A stretch of 5,088 nucleotides of DNA from Clostridiales bacterium (GTDB lineage Bacteria > Bacillota > Clostridia > Christensenellales > Borkfalkiaceae): contig DOCD01000153.1 in assembly GCA_003503945.1 (NCBI GenBank), positions 1 through 5,088 of the forward strand, written 5' to 3'. Every line of letters starts with the position of its first letter. Within the stretch, counting starts at the first letter, position 1. Positions 1-5,087 of this stretch are shown here, piece after piece. The notes under the pieces were generated by a model. That model saw only the letters and a program-made list of their open reading frames with translations, was not told the origin of the DNA and did not search any database. The position numbers and the translations under genes were made by a program.

Positions 1-17
1 GGATGAGCTATGTATCG

Positions 18-37
18 AAACGATTTATCTATCGTTT
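18..37. promoter_or_regulatory. 7-bp dyad, possible operator
   Basis: AAACGAT (18-24) and ATCGTTT (31-37) are perfect inverted arms around a 6-bp centre. They lie just downstream of the possible promoter at 47-74, where a repressor site could sit. A second, overlapping small dyad, ATCG-AAA-CGAT, occurs at 14-24. No regulator is recognised and the neighbouring gene is not visible. Confidence 0.3.
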
Positions 38-46
38 ACATTAACT

Positions 47-74
47 ATTATACATATTCTTATAATAAAAGCAA
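47..74 (-). promoter_or_regulatory. Possible promoter for a minus-strand gene beyond the left edge
   Basis: Minus strand: TTGCTT (74-69), a 16-nt spacer and a perfect TATAAT (52-47). In such AT-rich DNA a chance match is easy and the -35 half is poor. It points out of the window to the left, as all genes here do. Confidence 0.35.
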
Positions 75-94
75 AATTTTTGGCGAAAAATTTT
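73..94 (-). terminator. AT-rich hairpin downstream of the cysteine desulfurase gene, possible weak terminator
   Basis: AAAATTTTT (73-81) and AAAAATTTT (86-94) are perfect reverse complements around GGCG. It lies 45 bp past the stop at 139. The stem is all A-T pairs and the tract that follows on the minus strand is short (GCTTTTATT), so it is a poor match to the standard GC stem plus U tract. It may end the transcript weakly; this is the only candidate in the gap. Confidence 0.35.
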
Positions 95-138
95 AAAAAA
101 TTTCAAATATTTTTTACTCGCACAAATTTTGATATTTT

Positions 139-1260
139 TTAACAACCGCGTATTTTTTCGACAGATTTTTTTAACACGGCAATTGTTTTTTCAACTTCTT
201 CCTCCGTATTGTATTTGCCGAAAGTGAAGCGGACGGCGGATTTTACCCGCCCTTCGGGCAGACCCATAGCCGTTAAAACGTGCGATTTTTTAACCGCCCC
301 CGCCGAGCACGCCGAACCCGTGGAAACGGCTATGCCGTTTAAATCGAGAAGGAATAAAAGGTTTTCGCCGTCGCAGCCGTCGAAGGAAATATTCGCGGTC
401 GCGGGCAGGCGGTTTTCGCCGCCGTTTAACTGCGCGCCCGAAATACTGCCGAGCACTTCGCTTACGAATTTGTCGCGCAAGCGTTTTATCCGTTTATTGT
501 TATCGGCGGCGCCGTTTACCGCCCTTTCGAGCGCAACCGCGCAGCCGACAGCCGCAGCCGCGTTGGTGGTGCCTCCGCGCAGCCCCCTTTCCTGATTTCC
601 GCCCGAAATCAGGCGGGCTATGCCCGCGCCCTCCTTTATATACAGCGCGCCGAAGCCCTTAGGCCCGTAAAACTTGTGCGACGAAAAGCCGAGCGCGGTA
701 CAGCTTTTAACTGGGAACGGCAATATCCCCGCCGTCTGAACGCAGTCCGAGTAGTAAAACACGCCGTGCGCCGCGCAAACCTCGCCTATTTCCTCGACGG
801 GCTGAATTACGCCCGTTTCGTTGTTCGCCGCCATAACCGCGCAAAAAGCCGTATCTGCGCGAATTGCCTTTTCGATATACTCCGCGCGGATTACGCCGTC
901 TTTGTCGGGATTTACGAAGGTTACTTCGAACCCGAATTTTTGCATATCCTTCGCGCTTTCGATTAGTGCGGGGTGCTCGATTGCGGAAACGACTATATGC
1001 CTGCCGCGATTAGCCGCGCACGCGCCCTTTAAAGCCCAATTGCCCGCCTCCGTGCCGCCCGACGTAAAGAACACCTCTTCCGCCTTACAGCCTATTAAAG
1101 CGGCTATTTTATCGCGCGCGGAAAGAACGCCGAGCGCGGCGGCGCGCCCTGCGCCGTGCTGCGACGAGGGGTTGCCGAAATTATCTGTTAAATAGGGTAA
1201 CATGGCTTCCAGCACCTCTTTGTCGAGAGGGGTCGTGGAAGCGTTGTCAAAATAAATCAT
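139..1260 (-). CDS. iscS: Cysteine desulfurase, group I NifS/IscS type
   Basis: 373 aa, full length. A PLP enzyme that removes sulfur from L-cysteine, leaving a persulfide for Fe-S cluster assembly or tRNA thiolation. Seen in order: YFDNASTTPL at the N-terminus; SGGTE (67-71), cofactor phosphate binding; EHPAL with His96, which stacks on PLP; NNETG (146-150); SDCVQTAG with Asp172 and Gln175; SSHKFYGPKG with the PLP lysine Lys196; GGNQERGLRGGT (220-231); and STGSACSAG with catalytic Cys318, followed by the SHVL helix of group I enzymes; then VRFTFG with Arg344. The protein ends in RGC, an extra cysteine on the last residue. No strong ribosome-binding site precedes ATG 1260; the ATGA overlap with the upstream gene suggests coupled translation. 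Partners that would tell iscS from nifS or a tRNA-thiolation desulfurase (iscU, thiI, mnmA) are not in the window, so the symbol is a best guess while the enzyme class is firm. Confidence 0.93.
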   Translation of the reverse strand: MIYFDNASTTPLDKEVLEAMLPYLTDNFGNPSSQHGAGRAAALGVLSARDKIAALIGCKAEEVFFTSGGTEAGNWALKGACAANRGRHIVVSAIEHPALIESAKDMQKFGFEVTFVNPDKDGVIRAEYIEKAIRADTAFCAVMAANNETGVIQPVEEIGEVCAAHGVFYYSDCVQTAGILPFPVKSCTALGFSSHKFYGPKGFGALYIKEGAGIARLISGGNQERGLRGGTTNAAAAVGCAVALERAVNGAADNNKRIKRLRDKFVSEVLGSISGAQLNGGENRLPATANISFDGCDGENLLFLLDLNGIAVSTGSACSAGAVKKSHVLTAMGLPEGRVKSAVRFTFGKYNTEEEVEKTIAVLKKSVEKIRGC

Positions 1261-2159
1261 TGTTCTATCGCTTGCAATACGCGGGCAAGATTGTCCGCTT
1301 CGGATTTGCTTTCAAGGTACTGTCTGCCTATTTTTGTCGTATTGTCCCTTTCGTTCAAAACGACGTACCGCTGCGCCGCCCAGAACTTGTTTGCGGCAAT
1401 CGCGGTGACTGCAAGCATAACCGCGGCAAGCCCGCCCGCAACAGCCGTGGCGATTATAAACGCGCCCTGCTCGTTTGCGAAAATCATTGTCGCGAACACA
1501 ATAGCCGCAACGGTAAATACGATAAACGGTATTCCCGACGCGAGCAGCCAAATAAGCGACTTTTTGCGCATGCGTGCAAACTCGTCCCGCCTTTCGGCTT
1601 TGCCCGCTTCGTTCTTTATTTCGAGCTCCGCCGTGCGTGTCTTCGCCTGCGCGAGCCTTTCTTCGAGCGCGGAGGTGAGCGTTTTCAATTCGGCTTTCTG
1701 TTCGCCCGAACAAAACTCCGCGACCCCGTCCGCCGCTTCCGCGCAGCTTTCGGGCGAGTTGAACTCGGTGAGATTGCGCGACACGGTTTTAAGCTTGTAA
1801 AACCAGAGTCTGCCGTCGTCGGGCGTGAGCTCTAACGCGCGGTTTACGGCGTAAAGCGCCGCTTCGAAATCGCCCTCCTCGAAGCTTTTTACCGTCTTTG
1901 CATAGAGGGCCTCCGCCGCGTCCTTTCTTTTTGTCTGCTCTTCGAGTTTAAGCCTTTCGCGCTCTGCAAGCTGTTCGGGGGTCAGAAGCGCCGCCTCCTC
2001 GTCGTCCTCGCCGTCCGCGGGGATTTCGAAAACGGGGATTTCGCTTTCGCCCTCTTGCTCTGCCGACTCGTCTATAACCAGCTCTTCCTCGCCGTCCTCG
2101 TTTATGCGGATTTTGTACTTTCTGTCCTTGTCGTCGTCGATTAATCTTTCTTCTGCCAT
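1257..2159 (-). CDS. Unrecognised TPR-like protein with two C-terminal membrane segments
   Basis: 300 aa, no family recognised. Visible parts: a very acidic N-terminus (about 1-60, rich in Asp/Glu, with repeated VIDE/PVFEIP-like patches, likely disordered); a charged helix at 60-80; a TPR-like helix pair at 80-113 (AEALYAKTVKSFEEGDFEAA then ALYAVNRALELTPDD) with a possible second pair to about 150; a coiled-coil-prone helix at 152-200; two hydrophobic segments at about 202-227 and 232-256 split by a short ANEQG turn; and a polar C-terminal tail (about 260-300). There is no signal peptide. The ARMRKK stretch just before the first segment suggests that the long N-terminal part is cytoplasmic, with the two segments forming a hairpin. 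It probably scaffolds protein contacts at the inner face of the membrane; this is inference. Its stop overlaps the next start as ATGA, implying joint translation with the cysteine desulfurase. It may share a message with ispE, 136 bp upstream. Confidence 0.8.
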   Translation of the reverse strand: MAEERLIDDDKDRKYKIRINEDGEEELVIDESAEQEGESEIPVFEIPADGEDDEEAALLTPEQLAERERLKLEEQTKRKDAAEALYAKTVKSFEEGDFEAALYAVNRALELTPDDGRLWFYKLKTVSRNLTEFNSPESCAEAADGVAEFCSGEQKAELKTLTSALEERLAQAKTRTAELEIKNEAGKAERRDEFARMRKKSLIWLLASGIPFIVFTVAAIVFATMIFANEQGAFIIATAVAGGLAAVMLAVTAIAANKFWAAQRYVVLNERDNTTKIGRQYLESKSEADNLARVLQAIEQ

Positions 2160-2163
2160 ATGC

Positions 2164-2171
2164 TTCCTCCT
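2164..2171 (-). promoter_or_regulatory. Strong ribosome-binding site of the TPR membrane protein gene
   Basis: The minus strand reads AAGGAGGA, leaving AGCAT before the ATG at 2159. This near-perfect anti-16S match fixes the start and contrasts with the missing site before ispE. It starts seven bases beyond the palindromic element, so the element and the translation signal do not overlap. Confidence 0.85.
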
Positions 2172-2178
2172 TAATTTA

Positions 2179-2293
2179 AGCTTCCCCTTTCGGGGAGGCT
2201 CCGCAAAGCAAAGCGGAGCGGTGGTGAGGCTTTATTTTCATCCTCATCCGTCACAACCTACGGTTGCGACACCTTCCCCTGCTTGGGGAAGGT
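2179..2293. repeat. Nested-hairpin intergenic element, probably a dispersed palindromic (MITE/REP-like) repeat
   Basis: About 115 bp filling nearly the whole gap between ispE and the next gene. Stems in order: AGCTTCCCC 2179-2187 with 2192-2200 (one wobble); GCTCCGC 2198-2204 with 2213-2219 (perfect, loop of eight); a central GGTGAGG 2223-2229 with 2242-2248 (one wobble, loop of twelve); GTCACAACC 2250-2258 with 2262-2270 (one mismatch); ACCTTCCCC 2271-2279 with 2285-2293 (perfect, loop of five). The two ends are also inverted copies of each other (8 of 9), so the unit is symmetrical about its centre, like a non-coding mobile palindrome. From memory, similar CCTTCCCC...GGGGAAGG / CCTCATCCGTC blocks are scattered through clostridial gut genomes. 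Only one copy is in this window. No U tract follows the stems on the minus strand, so readthrough into the next gene is possible. Confidence 0.7.
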
Positions 2294-2295
2294 CT

Positions 2296-3150
2296 TTATT
2301 TCGGCAAATAAGTCTTTAAACAATATGCTTTGAATTTGCCGCGGTAGCGGGATTTTGCGTACGCGCAGTACTCCGCGTTTTTGAACACCGCGTAAACGCC
2401 GCTTCCCGAGCCCGTCATATTCACCGCAAGCGGGCCGAACGATAAAAGCTCGTCGAAAGCAACTCCGATATCCTCGGAAAGCTGTCTTGCCGCGGGCGCA
2501 AGAGAATTGTTCATACTTCGGCAAAGCGCAAGTTTATCACCCGCCGAAAGCGCGGCGCACGCCCCGTCGCTGCTTCCGCCGAACCCGCCCGATAAATCGA
2601 ATTTTTCAAAGCATTTACCCGAGCTTACGCCGCCGTTCGGCACAAGCAACAAAAAATTCAGCTTTAAGCCGCTTTCAAGGCTTTCCACTTCGTTACCCCT
2701 GCCGTACAGCCGCGCGTACCCGCCGCCGAGCATATAGCGCGTGTCGCTGCCCGTCAAATCGGCAATCAGCTTCATGCCGACGGGGTCGCAAATTTTATGC
2801 AGCTTTAAAAGCGCGTTTATTACGCCCGCCGAATCCGCGGAAGAGCCGCCCAGCCCCGCGCCCATGGGTATATTTTTATACACGGTTATATCCGCGCCGC
2901 AAACGCCGTATTTTTCAATAAACAGCTCCGCAGCTTTAACCGCGTTGTTTTCTTCGAAGGGTATGCTTTCGCTGCCGCAGCCGCGCATTGTAACCGAAAC
3001 CAGATTATCCTTGCGCTTTTTAACGGTAATCGCGTCGTACAAATCGACCGACGTGACGAGGCTGTCGAGCATATGATAGCCGCCCTTCACGCCCGTGACG
3101 CACAGCGTGAGATTGAGTTTTGCAAAGCTTTTGACCCTTGCGCTTTCCAT
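2296..3150 (-). CDS. ispE: 4-diphosphocytidyl-2-C-methyl-D-erythritol kinase (IspE)
   Basis: 284 aa, normal for the family. IspE is a cytosolic GHMP kinase that phosphorylates CDP-methylerythritol with ATP, the fourth step of the MEP route to isoprenoid precursors. Motif 1: SFAKLNLTLCVTG near the N-terminus, with the conserved Lys11, followed by GYHMLDSLVTSVDLYD. Motif 2: the glycine-rich ATP loop PMGAGLGGSSADSAGVINAL at 95-114. Probable catalytic Asp136 in GSDTRYMLGGGYA. Motif 3: VNMTGSGSGVYAVF at about 243-256. Odd: after the Asp most homologues have Val-Pro, here Thr-Arg. The frame opens further upstream at ATG 3180, but those ten codons overlap the spacer and -10 box of the promoter and add no conserved sequence, so ATG 3150 is preferred. 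No Shine-Dalgarno precedes either ATG, consistent with a leaderless message. The hairpin-rich element starts three bases after the stop codon. Confidence 0.93.
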   Translation of the reverse strand: MESARVKSFAKLNLTLCVTGVKGGYHMLDSLVTSVDLYDAITVKKRKDNLVSVTMRGCGSESIPFEENNAVKAAELFIEKYGVCGADITVYKNIPMGAGLGGSSADSAGVINALLKLHKICDPVGMKLIADLTGSDTRYMLGGGYARLYGRGNEVESLESGLKLNFLLLVPNGGVSSGKCFEKFDLSGGFGGSSDGACAALSAGDKLALCRSMNNSLAPAARQLSEDIGVAFDELLSFGPLAVNMTGSGSGVYAVFKNAEYCAYAKSRYRGKFKAYCLKTYLPK

Positions 3151-3156
3151 AAGCTT

Positions 3157-3185
3157 ATTATAACACAATGCGGGCGGCATTTCAA
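3157..3185 (-). promoter_or_regulatory. Vegetative (sigma-A type) promoter of ispE
   Basis: Minus strand: -35 TTGAAA (3185-3180; 5 of 6 against TTGACA), a 17-nt spacer and -10 TATAAT (3162-3157; perfect), with TGT directly before it giving an extended -10 (TGnTATAAT). It lies just beyond the terminator of the previous gene. Only six bases separate the -10 box from the ATG at 3150, so a start at the usual distance would fall on or beside the A of that ATG. Confidence 0.82.
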
Positions 3186-3204
3186 TTGTTTTGAATATAA
3201 ACGT

Positions 3205-3231
3205 AAAAAAAGGCTTCCCGAAAGAAGCCTT
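3205..3231 (-). terminator. Intrinsic terminator after the sipL-like gene
   Basis: On the minus strand an 8-bp perfect stem, AAGGCTTC (3231-3224) with GAAGCCTT (3217-3210), encloses the 6-nt loop TTTCGG and runs straight into a T tract ending at 3205. It begins 9 nt after the stop codon. The plus strand has A residues after the stem, so it acts in one direction only. It separates the sporulation gene from ispE, which has its own promoter next to it. Confidence 0.9.
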
Positions 3232-3239
3232 AAAAAAAC

Positions 3240-4712
3240 TCAGTTCGTGCGAGGGCGGAAAACGAGTATCCTTTCCTTGCCCGAAAGCGGGAAGGTAAGC
3301 TCGGGATTAGTCGCCTCTATCTGCTCGGGGCTCTGCAACAGCTTTTTCGCCGTTTCCCACAGTCCGTCGCCCGCCGACGGCACATAAACGCTAAGCGCGC
3401 TTTGATTTATTTTCTGCGTTTCGCCTTCCGTGATATCGGTAACGTATTTCACCTCCGACTTCTCGCAGTCGGCGGCGCAAATTTTGAGCACGGCTTCCGC
3501 GTCGCACTCGCCCTCCGCACGCTGGCGGATATTGACGCCGCACACCGCAACGGTTATTTCCGTACAGTTTTCGTTTAAGCCTTTAAGCGCAACCGCAAAC
3601 GGAAGATTGACCTCCGTCGAGCGGATATCCCCGTTCTGTTCGTAAAGAAGGGTTGCGGAAACGCTGCCCTCTATGCCGTCGCCCGAACGCGTAAATTCGG
3701 CTTTGGGGAGCGCCGCCGCCATAAACGAACATGTATAATCGAGCTTGGCTTTCGTGGCGCACTGCCCGCTTACCCGCTCGGAATACACCTTTATTTCCGT
3801 GCAGGGGCAAGCCGTTTCCGAGGCGAAACTTAGTTGAAGTTTGTTTTCGGGCGAGAACGCGTCGGTTATGAGCGAGGTTTCCTCCTCGTCGTAATATCTG
3901 CCGGTAAACGAAAGCTGAACCACGAGCTCTACGTCGCATTTGCCGCGCTCCTCGTTGACGCGCGCGTTCACGCCTATTTCCTTTATTTCCGCGCGGCACA
4001 CCGCCTTACGCGAAAGCAGAGCCTGCTCGCACGCGATTTCGCACTTATAGGGGATTATCCTGTCGAGGCAGACGGGCTTGCCGTCGCGTACGGCGAGGAG
4101 CGAGAGGAAAATTTCGCCCCCGATTTGCACCGCGCCCGCGCGGCAGTCGCAATCGGTGACGAGCGCTTCCGCCGCGGGAATGAGCACGTCCTCCGCGTTG
4201 CAGTCGAAGTCGTCCTCGACCTCGCTTTCGCCCGAGAACGTGACGGCGGTAAGAAGCTTCGCGTTTTCACGGCGGACAATCGCGCCTTCAGCGGCTTCGA
4301 GGTACGACCTTTCTGCTGCGGCGAAAACCTGTATATCTGCCCCTACGACGACCGCTATGACGAACGACGAGCCGTCGCGCTTGATTTGCACCTTTTCGCA
4401 CGAAAGCGCGCACTGTGTTACGTGGGCGGGCGCAAGACGGTCGTCGTCGGCAAAATGAGTGAACTCCGCGCCCTTCTGCATACGGCAAAGCTTGCCGCCC
4501 TCGTCGGTGAACACAACCGTGCAGCTTAATCTGCCGCCGTAGTTCACCCTGCCGCTGTCCGCCGCGCACGACGTAAGCGCAACCTGCGGATACACCGCGC
4601 ACACCTCGCCTATATCTCTGTCGGACACGCGAATTTCAACTATGGACTGCGATTTTATTTCGGCTATGCGCCCGACGTAAGTACCCGTTGAATTTTGTGT
4701 TGATAATGACAT
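3240..4712 (-). CDS. sipL: SipL-like spore morphogenesis protein (DUF3794/SPOCS repeats plus C-terminal LysM)
   Basis: 490 aa. In Clostridia, SipL binds the coat ATPase SpoIVA through its LysM domain and tethers the coat to the forespore in the mother cell. Seen here: an N-terminal region (about 10-125), then beta-rich repeats of SPOCS type, the clearest at about 173-230 (EDVLIPAAEALVTDCDC, GGEIFLSLLAV, DRIIPYKCEI) and about 286-385 (SPENKLQLSFA, GSVSATLLYEQNG, NLPFAVAL). It ends in a LysM-like domain at about 440-486: LSVYVPSAGDGLWETAKKL, where LysM usually has VQPGDTLWKIAKKY, then NPEL and a hydrophobic final strand. There is no signal peptide or membrane segment, as expected for a mother-cell protein. 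It contains 23 cysteines, many for a cytosolic protein. The start at 4712 is set by the ribosome-binding site. Its place between veg and ispE, where B. subtilis has sspF, supports a sporulation role. A paralogous DUF3794/LysM protein that is not SipL itself is the main alternative. Confidence 0.83.
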   Translation of the reverse strand: MSLSTQNSTGTYVGRIAEIKSQSIVEIRVSDRDIGEVCAVYPQVALTSCAADSGRVNYGGRLSCTVVFTDEGGKLCRMQKGAEFTHFADDDRLAPAHVTQCALSCEKVQIKRDGSSFVIAVVVGADIQVFAAAERSYLEAAEGAIVRRENAKLLTAVTFSGESEVEDDFDCNAEDVLIPAAEALVTDCDCRAGAVQIGGEIFLSLLAVRDGKPVCLDRIIPYKCEIACEQALLSRKAVCRAEIKEIGVNARVNEERGKCDVELVVQLSFTGRYYDEEETSLITDAFSPENKLQLSFASETACPCTEIKVYSERVSGQCATKAKLDYTCSFMAAALPKAEFTRSGDGIEGSVSATLLYEQNGDIRSTEVNLPFAVALKGLNENCTEITVAVCGVNIRQRAEGECDAEAVLKICAADCEKSEVKYVTDITEGETQKINQSALSVYVPSAGDGLWETAKKLLQSPEQIEATNPELTFPLSGKERILVFRPRTN

Positions 4713-4719
4713 ATTTACA

Positions 4720-4726
4720 CCCTCCC
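4720..4726 (-). promoter_or_regulatory. Ribosome-binding site that sets the sipL-like start
   Basis: The minus strand reads GGGAGGG here, with 7 nt to the ATG at 4712. This favours 4712 over the in-frame ATG at 4733, which lies upstream of the site and inside a small stem (4727-4731 TCGGC with 4735-4739 GCCGA, loop of three). The stem abuts the ribosome-binding site and might modulate access to it, though five base pairs is weak evidence. Confidence 0.8.
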
Positions 4727-4753
4727 TCGGCATAGCCGATTTATATACAAGGT

Positions 4754-4782
4754 ATAATATGCTTCCCTTTCGCCGAATATGC
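4754..4782 (-). promoter_or_regulatory. Sigma-E-like promoter candidate upstream of the sipL-like gene
   Basis: On the minus strand, GCATATT (4782-4776) is followed after 14 nt by CATATTAT (4761-4754). The published B. subtilis sigma-E pattern is KMATATT, 14-15 nt, CATACAHT: the -35 half matches fully, the spacing fits, and the -10 half matches 6 of 8. The start would fall about 35-40 nt before the ATG at 4712, leaving room for the strong ribosome-binding site. sipL in C. difficile is expressed in the mother cell under sigma-E, which makes this reading sensible. No better vegetative promoter is visible in the 94-bp gap. GCATATT occurs twice, 20 bp apart, so a regulator-bound direct repeat is an alternative. 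Confidence 0.55.
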
Positions 4783-4806
4783 CCGAAAAGTTTACAAAAA
4801 TAGGAT

Positions 4807-5055
4807 TTATTCCGCCGCGCGCTCGGTTATCTTGACCCTGCCGCAAAGTATTTCGGAATAGGAATAAGCCGTCTTGCCGAGGAAGTTTTTATCGTCGGGG
4901 CAGACGGTAAACAGCGAGGAATAAATGCCGTTAAGCGTCGCGGTGAACGTGACATACTTGTTTCTGCCGAGGTTGAGTTTTACGGTGACAGGCTTCTGGT
5001 TGAGCCCCGTCACCATTTCTTTTATCGCCTTGATTGTCGTGTTAGCTTTTATCAT
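4807..5055 (-). CDS. veg: Veg family small protein (DUF1021), 82 aa
   Basis: Small protein of the Veg family. Veg of B. subtilis is linked to biofilm-matrix gene expression; its biochemical role is poorly defined, and no role is shown for this homologue. Seen here: a lysine-rich N-terminal helix, then VKLNLGRNKYVTF, which matches the family pattern of basic beta strands around GRRK, then IYSSLFTVC (family: YPSVFVI) and a C-terminal AYSYSEILCGRVKI (family: SYADVLTETVEL). The 82 aa length fits the family (about 80-90). I chose ATG at 5055 because it gives an N-terminus of family length. The reading frame also runs up to a TTG at 5082, which would add PFFGKNKY, but that codon lies inside the upstream inverted repeat. 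Neither start has a good Shine-Dalgarno. Odd points: the acidic central stretch is reduced and two cysteines are present. The next gene downstream, sipL-like, appears to have its own promoter. The family call is firm; the exact start is less so. Confidence 0.85.
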   Translation of the reverse strand: MIKANTTIKAIKEMVTGLNQKPVTVKLNLGRNKYVTFTATLNGIYSSLFTVCPDDKNFLGKTAYSYSEILCGRVKITERAAE

Positions 5056-5060
5056 ATACT

Positions 5061-5087
5061 TATTTTTGCCAAAAAAAGGCAAAAATA
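5061..5087 (-). repeat. Perfect 10-bp inverted repeat in the veg leader
   Basis: The arms at 5061-5070 (TATTTTTGCC) and 5078-5087 (GGCAAAAATA) are exact reverse complements around seven A residues on the plus strand. In the minus-strand transcript this is a 10-bp stem with a U7 loop ending 5 nt before the veg ATG at 5055, so it covers the place where a ribosome-binding site should be. It is not a standard terminator: no U tract follows the stem in either direction. It could be a regulatory hairpin or an operator dyad. The repeat is directly visible; its role is inference. Confidence 0.6.

Noticed and set aside
35..66. Plus-strand promoter (TTTACA and TATAAT) at the left edge
   Set aside because: The spacer is 20 nt, too long, and it would drive antisense transcription into the desulfurase gene with no plus-strand gene in reach.
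209..1195. Three plus-strand frames opposite the cysteine desulfurase gene
   Set aside because: They overlap each other and the highly conserved enzyme frame, and have low-complexity translations.
1260..1835. Plus-strand reading frame of 191 codons opposite the TPR membrane protein gene
   Set aside because: It is rich in Arg and Cys with no recognisable domain, lacks a ribosome-binding site, and is antisense to a frame with a strong ribosome-binding site and coherent domains.
2179..2293. CRISPR-like or tRNA-like structure in the hairpin-rich gap
   Set aside because: There are no repeated units with spacers and no acceptor or anticodon layout; the stems fit a palindromic dispersed element better.
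2271..2293. Intrinsic terminator directly after ispE
   Set aside because: The 9-bp GC-rich stem is strong but no U tract follows it on the minus strand; the T-richer side faces the plus strand, where no gene ends.
3834..4529. Long plus-strand reading frame of 231 codons opposite the SipL-like gene
   Set aside because: Its Arg/Ala-rich translation shows no family pattern and the minus-strand frame has clear domains; GC-rich DNA often leaves open frames on the other strand.
4713..4733. Upstream ATG that would add seven residues to the SipL-like protein
   Set aside because: The strong GGGAGGG site lies downstream of this ATG and at correct spacing for ATG 4712.
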